Shown: positions 1 to 7,506, counted from the first letter of the stretch. The stretch: DNA of 32,630 nt from Flavobacterium gawalongense (GCF_007097265.1 NZ_VJZP01000041.1:1-32630); one strand, 5' to 3'. Notes: generated from the letters alone by a model not told the origin. Made by a program: numbers and translations.

Positions 1-76
1 AAAGGAGCAGAAAAACTAAGATTTCTACTCCTTAAATTATTGTATTTATTCCTTAAAGGACTTTTTCAGTACCCTC
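1..76. mobile_element. End of an insertion element (partial, runs off the left edge)
   Basis: Positions 60-76 read ACTTTTTCAGTACCCTC. This is the reverse complement, with one mismatch, of the left terminal repeat GAGGGCACTGAAAAAGT of the MITE at 7627. The similarity continues inward: both have CCTT(T)AAgGA-like sequence next to the repeat, then a hairpin about 45 bp from the end (here 3-33, arms AGGAGcAGAAA / TTTCTaCTCCT). This is therefore one end of a related element, either a full IS or another MITE. The hairpin could be the terminator at the end of a transposase gene lying outside the window. If the target duplication is 8 bp as at 7619, it would be GGAAACGG (77-84), but the other copy is not visible. 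The IS family cannot be assigned from this end alone. Confidence 0.7.
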
Positions 77-78
77 GG

Positions 79-102
79 AAACGGTCGTCTTTTTTTTATC
101 TT
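79..102 (+). repeat. 24-bp direct repeat, copy A
   Basis: This stretch is identical to 614-637; the core is CGGTCGTC, then eight T, then ATCTT. In copy B it is the 3' half of a terminator hairpin, so copy A is probably the surviving 3' half of the terminator of a gene that once lay upstream and was cut off by the insertion element ending at 76. Copy A also supplies the -7 box of the next gene. Confidence 0.75.
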
Positions 103-104
103 TG
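97..104 (+). promoter_or_regulatory. -7 promoter box TATCTTTG of the LprI-like gene
   Basis: TATCTTTG fits the Bacteroidota TAnnTTTG -7 consensus and lies 17 nt before the ATG at 122. It overlaps the end of repeat copy A. No good -33 TTTG is seen upstream, where the element end and T-tract lie. Confidence 0.5.
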
Positions 105-121
105 AATAAAAAATATTAACA

Positions 122-601
122 ATGAAAATCTTAACAAAAATTATCTTTATTATTTTCTTATCAATATTTATATTTTCTTGCAACAAAAAACAAGAAACAA
201 AAATAATCACAAGACATATTAAAGTAAAAGATAGCACTAAAGAAAAATCAGATAGCATTCCAAATAAATTTGACTGTTATGATGGTTCTCAAACGGAAAT
301 GAATGTTTGCTCAGCAAATGAATTAATCTACTATGATAGTATTTTAAATGTTAGATATAAATATTTAATAAAAAAAATAGATACAGAAATCAAAGACGAT
401 TATGAAAATTATAATTTAAGATTAAAAACAAGTATAATAAATTCACAAAAAAACTGGATAATTTCTAAAGAAAAAAATAGAGAGGTATTTGATATTGAAT
501 ATGAAGGAGGCTCTATTTTACCTTTAGCTAAAAACACACAAACTATTAGAGATACAAAAGAAAGAATAATATTCCTTGAATATTTTATACATGAAGATTA
601 A
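122..601 (+). CDS. LprI-like (DUF1311) lipoprotein, putative lysozyme-inhibitor family
   Basis: This 159-residue protein has a lipoprotein signal: a hydrophobic stretch ending FIFSC with the lipidated Cys at 20, so it should be anchored in an envelope membrane. The rest resembles the LprI/DUF1311 family: a Cys pair with the typical QTEMNxC pattern (C52 and C63), then a helical region with a QKNWI motif. Some family members inhibit lysozyme, but many are uncharacterised, so the role here is inferred only from family. The gene stands alone, is more AT-rich than its neighbours, and sits between two copies of a 24-bp repeat directly after an insertion-element end. This suggests an accessory gene, possibly one survivor of a tandem family. 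The start is the ATG just before the signal peptide. A terminator follows the stop directly. Confidence 0.75.
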   Translation: MKILTKIIFIIFLSIFIFSCNKKQETKIITRHIKVKDSTKEKSDSIPNKFDCYDGSQTEMNVCSANELIYYDSILNVRYKYLIKKIDTEIKDDYENYNLRLKTSIINSQKNWIISKEKNREVFDIEYEGGSILPLAKNTQTIRDTKERIIFLEYFIHED

Positions 602-632
602 AAGACAACTAAAAAACGGTCGTCTTTTTTTT
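602..632 (+). terminator. Rho-independent terminator (contains repeat copy B, 614-637)
   Basis: AAAGACAAC pairs with GTCGTCTTT with one mismatch across a short A-rich loop, followed by a T-run at 625-632. It starts right after the LprI-like stop codon. The 3' arm, T-run and following ATCTT are the second copy of the 24-bp repeat at 79-102. Confidence 0.65.
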
Positions 633-719
633 ATCTTAGCAATACCTTAACAATTGTTATACCCCAATTAATATTCTGTTTAGTGAAATTTGCATTTCTT
701 CATTTAGAAAATTCAAACA

Positions 720-3128
720 ATGATTATAAAGAAAATTATTCCCTTTCTTGTTGTATTATTATCTTCTCTTTCTTCTTTTTCTCAAGACACGAGCTTTAGC
801 GATCAGGCGAAGCAAAAATTTACCCTTAGCGGAACTATTATTGACGCCAACAGCAATGAAACTTTAATTGGTGTTAACATTGTTATCCCAGAATTAAAAA
901 CAGGTGTAACTACCAATGAATATGGATTCTACTCTATTACTGTTCCAAAAAGAAATTACACTGTTAAAATAACCTATTTAGGATATCAAACTATAGAAGA
1001 ATCGATAAATTTAGACCAAAACATAAAGAATAATTTTAAATTAATAAGCAATGAAACTGTTTTAAAAGAAGTGGTCATCATTGATACTAAAAGCAAAATT
1101 GACATTCGGAAACCTGAGATGAGCGTTAATAAACTCTCTATTTCGGCTATTAAGAAAATGCCGGTTGTACTCGGCGAAGTTGATGTTCTCAAATCTATTT
1201 TATTGCTTCCAGGAGTTACTAATGCTGGCGAAGGCGCATCCGGTTTTAATGTACGTGGCGGTGGTGCAGACCAGAATTTAATTCTGTTGGACGAAGCAAC
1301 CATATTTAATTCCTCACATGTTTTTGGCTTTTTCTCCGTTTTCAACCCCGATGCGATAAAGGATTTAAAGCTATACAAAGGTGGAATTCCAGCTCGTTTT
1401 GGCGGAAGGGCTTCTTCGGTTTTAGACATTTATCAAAAAGACGGTAACAGTAAAGGATTCAACGTAAATGGAGGAATCGGATTAATCTCGAGTAGAATTT
1501 TGGTCGAAGGACCAATAGTAAAAGACAAAGGTTCTTTCCTTATTGGTGGAAGAAGTTCGTATGCCCATTTATTTTTAAAACTCTCTAAAGAACAAAAAAA
1601 CAACTCCGCTTACTTTTATGATTTGAATACCAAGTTGAGTTATAAATTGAACCCAAATAACAATCTGTATTTGTCGGGATATTTTGGAAGAGACGTTTTT
1701 AGCCTAAATAAAAGCTTCACTAATATTTATGGAAACTCCACTTTAAACTTGCGTTGGAATCATTTATTTTCAGATAAATTATTTTCGAATTTATCGCTAA
1801 TCTACAGCGACTATTATTATGGATTGGATTTGGATTTTGTAGGTTTCAAATGGGATTCCGGCATCAAGAATTACAATATCAAATACGATTTCAAGAATTA
1901 TATTTCAAATAAATTCAAATTGAATTACGGCGTAAGCGCTATTTATTACGATTTTAATCCGGGAACTATAAAACCATCTGATGTAGATTCCGGAATTAAT
2001 TTTGATCAATTGGATAAAAAACACGCTTTCGAACCTGCCCTATACATCAATGGAGATCATGAAATTTCGAATAAAATTTCTCTTTCTTATGGTTTACGAT
2101 ACAGTATATTTTACCGTTTAGGACAATCTACCGTAAATATTTATGAGAATGACAATCCGGTAACTTTCAATCCGGATTTACAGATTTATGAAAAAGCGAC
2201 GCCTATTGGAACTAAATTTTATGAGAAAAATAAAGTGATTGAAAGCTTCAATAATTTAGAACCACGTTTTTCTTTTGCCTATCAAATCAACGATGACCAA
2301 TCTGTAAAAGCCAGCTACAACCGAATGGTCCAATATCTACAATTGATTTCCAATACTTCCTCTCCTACTCCGCTTGATGTCTGGACGCCAAGTGATAATT
2401 TCATCAAGCCCCAAATTGCAGATCAAGTGGCTTTGGGCTACTTTAAAAATCTTAAAGATGGCGTCTATTCCTTAGAAGTTGAAACGTATTATAAAAAAGT
2501 AAAAAACAGATTGGATTATATCGATGGTGCTAATTTGATTGCGAATAAAGCGATTGAACAAGTGATTTTGAATGGTGAATTAAGATCCTACGGTTTGGAA
2601 ATAATGTTCCGAAAAAACGAAGGTAAATTTAACGGCTGGATTTCCTATACTTTATCTAAATCTGAACAACAAACTCCGGGAAGAACATCTATTGAAACAG
2701 GAATTAATAATGGAAATTGGTACAACTCTGTTTATGATAAATTGCACAATATCGCCATCACCACTTCCTATAATTCAAACGAGAAATGGTCTTTTGGAGC
2801 TAATTTTGCGTTACAAACCGGGCAACCCGTAACCTATCCGACAGGACAATACGAATACCTTGGAATAGCCGTTCCCAGTTATGATTTAAGAAACGGAAAC
2901 CGGCTTCCGGCTTACCATCATCTCGACATTGCTGCAACATTAACCCCACGCAAAAATAATGACAGAAACTGGAAAGGAGAATGGGTTTTTAGTATTTACA
3001 ATTTGTACAATAGAAAAAATGCAGCTTCAATCAATTTTAGACAAAATATGAATACCGGTACTAATGAGGCCGTAAAAACTTCCATTTTTGGTATTGTTCC
3101 TGCGATTAGTTATAACTTCAAATTTTAA
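720..3128 (+). CDS. TonB-dependent outer-membrane receptor with carboxypeptidase-regulatory-like domain
   Basis: 802 residues. A signal peptide (about 1-21, ending SFSQ) is followed by a CarboxypepD_reg-like beta-sandwich (about 35-115, GxxxDAxxxExLIGVNIxI and GFYSITV). Next come a plug domain (about 130-235; GEGASGFNVRGGGADQNLIL and GGIPARFGGRASSVLDI are typical) and a beta-barrel ending in phenylalanine (YNFKF). It imports an unknown ligand across the outer membrane using TonB energy. There is no STN domain, so it is unlikely to signal to a FecR-type anti-sigma factor. The next gene starts 4 bp after the stop and encodes a DUF4249 lipoprotein, a pairing common in Bacteroidota, so the two probably act together. 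A near-match to the -7 box (GAAATTTG, about 685-692) precedes the gene. The ligand cannot be read from the sequence. Confidence 0.9.
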   Translation: MIIKKIIPFLVVLLSSLSSFSQDTSFSDQAKQKFTLSGTIIDANSNETLIGVNIVIPELKTGVTTNEYGFYSITVPKRNYTVKITYLGYQTIEESINLDQNIKNNFKLISNETVLKEVVIIDTKSKIDIRKPEMSVNKLSISAIKKMPVVLGEVDVLKSILLLPGVTNAGEGASGFNVRGGGADQNLILLDEATIFNSSHVFGFFSVFNPDAIKDLKLYKGGIPARFGGRASSVLDIYQKDGNSKGFNVNGGIGLISSRILVEGPIVKDKGSFLIGGRSSYAHLFLKLSKEQKNNSAYFYDLNTKLSYKLNPNNNLYLSGYFGRDVFSLNKSFTNIYGNSTLNLRWNHLFSDKLFSNLSLIYSDYYYGLDLDFVGFKWDSGIKNYNIKYDFKNYISNKFKLNYGVSAIYYDFNPGTIKPSDVDSGINFDQLDKKHAFEPALYINGDHEISNKISLSYGLRYSIFYRLGQSTVNIYENDNPVTFNPDLQIYEKATPIGTKFYEKNKVIESFNNLEPRFSFAYQINDDQSVKASYNRMVQYLQLISNTSSPTPLDVWTPSDNFIKPQIADQVALGYFKNLKDGVYSLEVETYYKKVKNRLDYIDGANLIANKAIEQVILNGELRSYGLEIMFRKNEGKFNGWISYTLSKSEQQTPGRTSIETGINNGNWYNSVYDKLHNIAITTSYNSNEKWSFGANFALQTGQPVTYPTGQYEYLGIAVPSYDLRNGNRLPAYHHLDIAATLTPRKNNDRNWKGEWVFSIYNLYNRKNAASINFRQNMNTGTNEAVKTSIFGIVPAISYNFKF

Positions 3129-3132
3129 TTAT

Positions 3133-3954
3133 ATGAAAAAAATAACACTATTTTTAGCAATTATAGCAGCATTATTTTTCAACAGTTGTGAGGATGTTAT
3201 TCCGTTAGATTTGAACACTGCACTGCCAAAACTGGTTATAGAAGCTTCCATAAATTGGAAAAAAGGAACCGCTGGAAATCAACAAAAAATAAAATTAACT
3301 ACAATGACAGATTACTACAGTACCATAATTCCAAAAATTTCCGGAGCCACTATTTATATTAAAAACAGTTCCAATATCATTTTTAATTTTGCCGAATCTG
3401 CTAATAAAGGGGAATACATTTGCACTAATTTTATTCCTGTCATAAACGAATCCTACACTTTAACTGTTATTAGTGATGGTGCAACTTACACTGCCTCCGA
3501 AACATTAAAATCAGTAGCACCAATAACTGAAACTACTCAAAATAACGAAGGAGGCTTTACCGGAAAAAACATAGAAATCAAATCCTATTATACAGATCCT
3601 GCGAACGAACCTAATTATTATTTATACAAATACATCTATTCCAATCAGGTAAAATCTAATTTTTATGTAGATGAAGATGAGTTTTTTGACGGAAATAAAT
3701 TCTTTAGCATTTCCCAAAATGACGATTTAAAAGCGGGCAACGCAATAGAAGTCAGCCATTACGGAATTTCAAAAGCCTATTACAATTACCTCCGCGTTTT
3801 AGTAAGCATCGCAGGAAATAATGGCGGCGGACCGTTTCAATCTCCTCCGGCAACAGTAAGAGGAAACATCATCAACAACACAAATTCAGCTAATTTTCCT
3901 TTGGGTTATTTTTCTCTTAGTGAAGTCGATATTAAAAATTACACGATACAATAA
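3133..3954 (+). CDS. DUF4249 family lipoprotein, partner of the TonB receptor
   Basis: 273 residues. The start at 3133 gives a proper lipoprotein signal (MKKITLFLAIIAALFFNSC, Cys19), whereas an upstream in-frame ATG at 3088 lies inside the receptor gene and would spoil it. The lipobox is followed by EDVIPLDLNTALPKLVIEA, the characteristic start of DUF4249 proteins, then beta-rich sequence with NWKKG, a TYTASETL segment and a C-terminal GNIINNTNSANFPLGYF region. The gene lies 4 bp after the TonB receptor stop, so the two are co-transcribed. DUF4249 has no established function. By position it is likely a surface or periplasmic-facing partner that binds the receptor's substrate, comparable in role, but not sequence, to SusD; this is inference. 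A long hairpin element begins at the base after the stop. Confidence 0.85.
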   Translation: MKKITLFLAIIAALFFNSCEDVIPLDLNTALPKLVIEASINWKKGTAGNQQKIKLTTMTDYYSTIIPKISGATIYIKNSSNIIFNFAESANKGEYICTNFIPVINESYTLTVISDGATYTASETLKSVAPITETTQNNEGGFTGKNIEIKSYYTDPANEPNYYLYKYIYSNQVKSNFYVDEDEFFDGNKFFSISQNDDLKAGNAIEVSHYGISKAYYNYLRVLVSIAGNNGGGPFQSPPATVRGNIINNTNSANFPLGYFSLSEVDIKNYTIQ

Positions 3955-4098
3955 GGAGCAAAAACCAGCTATACATTACAAACAAAACAGGCTCTAAACA
4001 GTTTTCTAGCTAGTATAAGGAGCTTCCTTTGGTCGCTCTTCTACTAGCACAAAACTAAAGTTTGGAACCTATTTTGTTTTTCATTTCTATCTGGGCTA
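3955..4098. repeat. Long imperfect-hairpin intergenic element
   Basis: A 144-bp element starts immediately after the DUF4249 stop with GGAGCAAAAACCAGCTAT and ends in ATCTGGGCTA. Inside is a two-part hairpin. The outer arms are 3980-3991 (AAACAAAAcAGG) and 4068-4079 (CCTaTTTTGTTT). The inner arms are about 4000-4023 and 4033-4056, around the loop TTCCTTTGGTC. There is no T-run, so it is not a classical terminator. From memory, elements with these end sequences and varied hairpin interiors recur between genes in flavobacteria. That recollection needs a search. Function unknown. Confidence 0.65.
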
Positions 4099-4115
4099 AA
4101 AAATCACGAATTACA

Positions 4116-4175
4116 AATTACGAATTATGAATCACTATCTTTGCATTAGTAATTTTCAATTCGTAATTCATAATT
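4116..4175. repeat. Inverted repeat flanking the TPK promoter
   Basis: AATTATGAAT (4123-4132) is perfectly complementary to ATTCATAATT (4166-4175), and AATTACGAA (4116-4124) to TTCGTAATT (4160-4168). Both arms are built from alternating ATTCGTA/ATTCATA units. The arms bracket the -7 box at 4136-4143, so this may be an operator, or just a low-complexity repeat. Confidence 0.5.
4136..4143 (+). promoter_or_regulatory. -7 promoter box TATCTTTG of the TPK gene
   Basis: A perfect TAnnTTTG match 36 nt before the ATG at 4180, inside a dyad. No TPP-riboswitch-like leader is seen, and the predicted leader is only about 30 nt. Confidence 0.6.
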
Positions 4176-4179
4176 AACC

Positions 4180-4842
4180 ATGTCCTCACATCACATCGTT
4201 CGCGACGACCAAGAACCTGCCTTAATAATTGCCAATGGCGCATCCTGTAATCCAGAATTATTAGGACAATTATTAGAATGGTCTCCTTTGGTAATTGTTT
4301 TAGATTCGGCTATAGAAAGAGTCATGCAATTAGACATAAAAGTAGATGTTCTTTTAGGTGATTTCGATAGAGGATTTGATCCTGAAGAATATCAAACTTC
4401 ACAATATCCTATTGAGATTATTCATACTCCAGACCAAAATAAAACCGATTTAGAGAAAGCATTTGATTATTTAATTCACCGAAAAATTCCTGCCGTAAAT
4501 GTCGTTTGGGCAACCGGAAAAAGAGCCGATCATACCATTACCAATCTTACTAACATTGTTCGATACCGAAATCTATTGAAAATTGTGATTTTAGATGACC
4601 ATTCGAAAATATTTTTGTTGCCAAACAAATTCGAAAAATGGTACACTGCCAATACCCCAATTTCGTTAATTCCCATCGGTCATGTTACCGGAATTCACTC
4701 TGATAATTTATTTTATCCGTTAAAAGACGATAGTCTAACCATTGGCTACAGAACCGGAAGCAGCAATCATGTCATCAAAGACGGCATAGTCACAATTGAA
4801 CACAGTGAAGGCGATTTATTACTGATGGAATGCATCGATTAG
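4180..4842 (+). CDS. Thiamine pyrophosphokinase
   Basis: 220 residues, a normal length for the family. The enzyme transfers pyrophosphate from ATP to thiamine, giving TPP, in the cytoplasm. Family motifs are in order: LDSAIERV (41-48), the metal-binding DVLLGDFD (56-63), TPDQNKTDLEKA (83-94) and GKRADHTITN (113-122), followed by the C-terminal thiamine-binding domain with GYRTGSSN. The start ATG is the first in frame after a good -7 box. It is monocistronic; the next gene has its own promoter. No other thiamine genes are nearby, so it most likely salvages thiamine or serves a dispersed pathway. Identification is firm; the symbol (thiN or tnr3-like) varies between genomes and is left blank. 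Confidence 0.9.
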   Translation: MSSHHIVRDDQEPALIIANGASCNPELLGQLLEWSPLVIVLDSAIERVMQLDIKVDVLLGDFDRGFDPEEYQTSQYPIEIIHTPDQNKTDLEKAFDYLIHRKIPAVNVVWATGKRADHTITNLTNIVRYRNLLKIVILDDHSKIFLLPNKFEKWYTANTPISLIPIGHVTGIHSDNLFYPLKDDSLTIGYRTGSSNHVIKDGIVTIEHSEGDLLLMECID

Positions 4843-4876
4843 TGACTAAAAATCTATTTATAATCTCTTCCTTTAA

Positions 4877-4904
4877 TTTGACAAGAAGAGATTGACTATC
4901 TTTG
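4877..4904 (+). promoter_or_regulatory. Promoter of rlmF (TTTG ... TATCTTTG)
   Basis: TTTG at 4877-4880 and TATCTTTG at 4897-4904, 16 nt apart. The -7 box ends only 7 nt before the ATG at 4912, so transcription should start within a few bases of the start codon and the mRNA would be nearly leaderless. Confidence 0.6.
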
Positions 4905-4911
4905 CGCGGAA

Positions 4912-5865
4912 ATGGAAAAAATAAAACCAAAAACGATTACCGAAAAGACCAATTTGCATCCTAGAAATCTGGACCGATTTGGATATGATTTTGAACAATT
5001 AATCAAAAATTGTCCTGAATTGCAGCATTTTGTTGCTGTCAATGAGCACCATATAAAAACTCTTGACTTTAGTAATCCCGAAGCGGTAAAATCGCTAAAC
5101 AAAGCCCTACTGGTAACTCATTATGATATACAGGATTGGGACATTCCTAAAAACTACCTTTGCCCACCCATTCCTGGCAGAGCTGATTACATTCATTATA
5201 TAGCTGATTTATTGGCTTCCACTAATAACGGAATCATCCCGGAAGGCGAAACCGTTCAAGGTTTGGATATTGGTATTGGTGCCAATTGCATTTACCCAAT
5301 AATAGGTAATTCTGCTTACGGATGGAGTTTTGTGGGAACCGATATCGATTTAAAAGCAATTGAAAACTGCAGTAAAATCATCGAATCCAATCCAAAATTA
5401 ATCGATGCCATTAGTTTGCAACAACAAACAGAAGCACGTTTTATTTTTAAAAACATAATTACACCCGAAGACAAATTTACTTTCACAATATGCAATCCGC
5501 CTTTTCATGCCTCACAGCAAGAGGCTACTAAAAGCACGTTGAGAAAAATCAATAATTTAGAGCAAACAAAAACCACAAAACCTGTTTTAAATTTTGGGGG
5601 TCATAATGCTGAATTATGGTGTGAAGGTGGCGAATTAGGTTTCGTAACCCAAATGATTTACGAAAGTGCCAAATACCCAATGCAATGCTTATGGTTCACT
5701 ACATTGGTTTCAAAAAAAGAAAATCTTTCTAGTCTTTATAAAACCTTAAACAAAGTAAGTGCTGTTGAAGTAAAAACGATTGATATGGCTCAAGGCCAAA
5801 AAACGAGCCGCATCGTAGCTTGGACTTTTTTGAGTGAAGCACAGCAAAAAGCTTGGAAGTTTTAA
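4912..5865 (+). CDS. rlmF: 23S rRNA (adenine(1618)-N6)-methyltransferase RlmF
   Basis: 317 residues, normal for RlmF. It methylates A1618 of 23S rRNA with S-adenosylmethionine. Seen in the sequence: the N-terminal HPRNLDRFGYDFEQL segment, the conserved PPIPGRADYIHYIADLL, the SAM-binding loop GLDIGIGANCIYPI (from G117), VGTDID, the catalytic NPPF motif (195-198) and a late GGHNAELWCEGGE motif. The start ATG follows a very close -7 box. Its last 99 coding bases (5766-5864) recur identically downstream at 7574-7851, interrupted by a MITE, while the 50 bases before that block are diverged. The 3' end is therefore part of a mosaic duplication flanking the nrtA-like gene. The intact copy has no visible damage. 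Confidence 0.93.
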   Translation: MEKIKPKTITEKTNLHPRNLDRFGYDFEQLIKNCPELQHFVAVNEHHIKTLDFSNPEAVKSLNKALLVTHYDIQDWDIPKNYLCPPIPGRADYIHYIADLLASTNNGIIPEGETVQGLDIGIGANCIYPIIGNSAYGWSFVGTDIDLKAIENCSKIIESNPKLIDAISLQQQTEARFIFKNIITPEDKFTFTICNPPFHASQQEATKSTLRKINNLEQTKTTKPVLNFGGHNAELWCEGGELGFVTQMIYESAKYPMQCLWFTTLVSKKENLSSLYKTLNKVSAVEVKTIDMAQGQKTSRIVAWTFLSEAQQKAWKF

Positions 5866-5910
5866 AAAAACAACTCCCTATTCAAAAAAATAAAGGAGTT
5901 GTTTTTAGAT
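5865..5910. terminator. Bidirectional terminator between rlmF and the NrtA-like gene
   Basis: AAAAAACAACTCC (5865-5877) pairs with GGAGTTGTTTTT (5895-5906). The A-run on one side and T-run on the other let it serve both convergent genes. Confidence 0.75.
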
Positions 5911-5948
5911 ATAATTTTTTATATTTCTAAAAAATCAGTTCGATGTAA

Positions 5949-7337
5949 TTAATCTTTATTTCCAATTTTGAAACCGTTGATATATTCAAGAGGTTTTTTA
6001 CCGTCATAGTACATATTATCTATAAAATCAGTGGTCGCCGGCTTATAACCATCCGTTTCAGGAATATCGATTTTGGCTATAAAACCTTCATCTAACAACA
6101 ATTTAGCTGCTTTATTCCATATTTCAGGCTTGTAAACCTCCCTAATTTTATTATTGTACCATTCAGCAGGTTTTGATTCTGAAATTTGTCCCCATCGTCG
6201 CATTTGTGTTAAAAACCAAATTCCGTCAGAATAGAAAGGATAAGTCGCATTGTATCTAAAAAAAACATTGAAATCCGGCAAAGACCTAACGTCCCCTTTT
6301 TCGAATTCAAATGTCCCTAACATTGAATTATCAATCACCCGTTTAGCTCCGTCAACATAAGCTGATTTTGATAATATCCGGGTTGCTTCTTTTCTATTTT
6401 CGGGATTATCCAACCATTTTCCCGCTTTAATCAATGCCTTTGTAATCGCAATTGCAGTATTTGGGTATTTTGTAACAAACTCCTTGGTCATCACAAACAC
6501 TTTTTCGGGATGATTTTTCCAAATCTCTCGGCTGGTCACAACGGGAACACCAATACTTTCCTCAACTGCCTGCTGGTTCCATGGTTCTCCAACACAATAG
6601 CCATTGATAGTTCCTGCTTTTAATGTTTGAGGCATTTGTGGCGGGGCTGTGATATTCAGCAGTACATCTGCTCCTATATTTCCTTTGCTTCCTTGAATGC
6701 TATTGTTATTGTAAAATCCAGGATTTATTCCACCTGCTGCTAGCCAATATCGCAATTGATAGTTGTGGGTTGAATAGGCACCAACGATACCAAATGTAAA
6801 AGGTTTGTTTCCTTTTTTATAATAATTTAGAGCAGGTCTTAAGGCATAGGCAGGAATAGGATGTACGGGTCTGCCATATTCCTGTGGTATACTATCCACC
6901 ATTTTTGACCAAACATCATTGGATACTGTTATAGCATTTCCGTTCAAATCCATCGAATAGGAAGTAACAAGTTGGGCTTGTCTGCCAGATCCCACGGCTG
7001 CTGCAATAGGTTGTCCGGCTAGCATTTGGGCGCCGTCTAATTGATTGTCAATCACCTTGTCCAAAATATCCCTCCAGTTGGCTTGGGCTTCTAGGTTTAC
7101 TGCGAGTCCTTCTTCATCAAAATAGCCTAAGAACTTTGCAATGGCAAGTGGTGCCATATCGGTAAGTTTTATAAATCCAAAAGTTAGGTTTGGTTTTTCT
7201 AAAGGTAACTTCTTAGTTTTGGGAGGATCTATAGCTTCTTTTTTTAAATACGCATCTATTTTATAGGGTACTTTAAAACTTAAAACAAAGAATGACAATA
7301 GCAGAACCAATGATAATCTGAGTATCTTTTTTTTCAT
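5949..7337 (-). CDS. NrtA/CmpA-like ABC-transporter substrate-binding protein (orphan)
   Basis: 462 residues with an N-terminal hydrophobic export signal (about 7-22) and no lipobox Cys. The body matches the NrtA/CmpA class of nitrate/bicarbonate-binding proteins: LTFGFIKLTDMAPLAIAKFL, DGAQMLAGQPIAAAVGSG, the NGYCVGEPWNQQAV segment and the long C-terminal part of this class (FEFEKGDVRSLPDFNVFF, WFLTQMRRWGQI). The ligand is probably a small oxyanion such as nitrate, but that is by family only. No permease or ATPase gene is adjacent, so its partners must be elsewhere, or it may act as a sensor-type binding protein. It is convergent with rlmF and lies between the intact rlmF and a broken rlmF 3' copy in the same orientation, suggesting arrival by recombination. 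A -7 box (minus strand TAATTTTG) lies 28 nt before the start. Confidence 0.85.
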   Translation of the reverse strand: MKKKILRLSLVLLLSFFVLSFKVPYKIDAYLKKEAIDPPKTKKLPLEKPNLTFGFIKLTDMAPLAIAKFLGYFDEEGLAVNLEAQANWRDILDKVIDNQLDGAQMLAGQPIAAAVGSGRQAQLVTSYSMDLNGNAITVSNDVWSKMVDSIPQEYGRPVHPIPAYALRPALNYYKKGNKPFTFGIVGAYSTHNYQLRYWLAAGGINPGFYNNNSIQGSKGNIGADVLLNITAPPQMPQTLKAGTINGYCVGEPWNQQAVEESIGVPVVTSREIWKNHPEKVFVMTKEFVTKYPNTAIAITKALIKAGKWLDNPENRKEATRILSKSAYVDGAKRVIDNSMLGTFEFEKGDVRSLPDFNVFFRYNATYPFYSDGIWFLTQMRRWGQISESKPAEWYNNKIREVYKPEIWNKAAKLLLDEGFIAKIDIPETDGYKPATTDFIDNMYYDGKKPLEYINGFKIGNKD

Positions 7338-7364
7338 AGTATAGTTTTTGAATTATTACTGGAT

Positions 7365-7372
7365 CAAAATTA
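7365..7372 (-). promoter_or_regulatory. -7 promoter box TAATTTTG of the NrtA-like gene
   Basis: CAAAATTA on the plus strand is TAATTTTG on the minus strand, 28 nt before the ATG at 7337. No clear -33 TTTG is seen. Confidence 0.45.
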
Positions 7373-7506
7373 AGTATATATACGTAGTTAAAATATGTAA
7401 AAAAACAGGTTTTGTCCTTTTTAATACATTTTCTAAATAAATTAATTTTACTATTCGATCATCAAAAAAAAGAACTTTAAAAACTAATTAATCTAATTAC
7501 ACCTGA

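Noticed and set aside
986..1429. 147-codon open frame antisense to the first TonB receptor gene
   Set aside because: Composition and lack of any recognisable motif fit a shadow of the plug-domain coding sequence.
3088..3132. Upstream in-frame ATG extending the DUF4249 protein
   Set aside because: It lies inside the TonB receptor gene and would put 15 extra residues before a perfect lipoprotein signal peptide.
4080..4179. TPP riboswitch before the thiamine pyrophosphokinase gene
   Set aside because: None of the conserved TPP-riboswitch sequence is seen and the predicted leader is about 30 nt.
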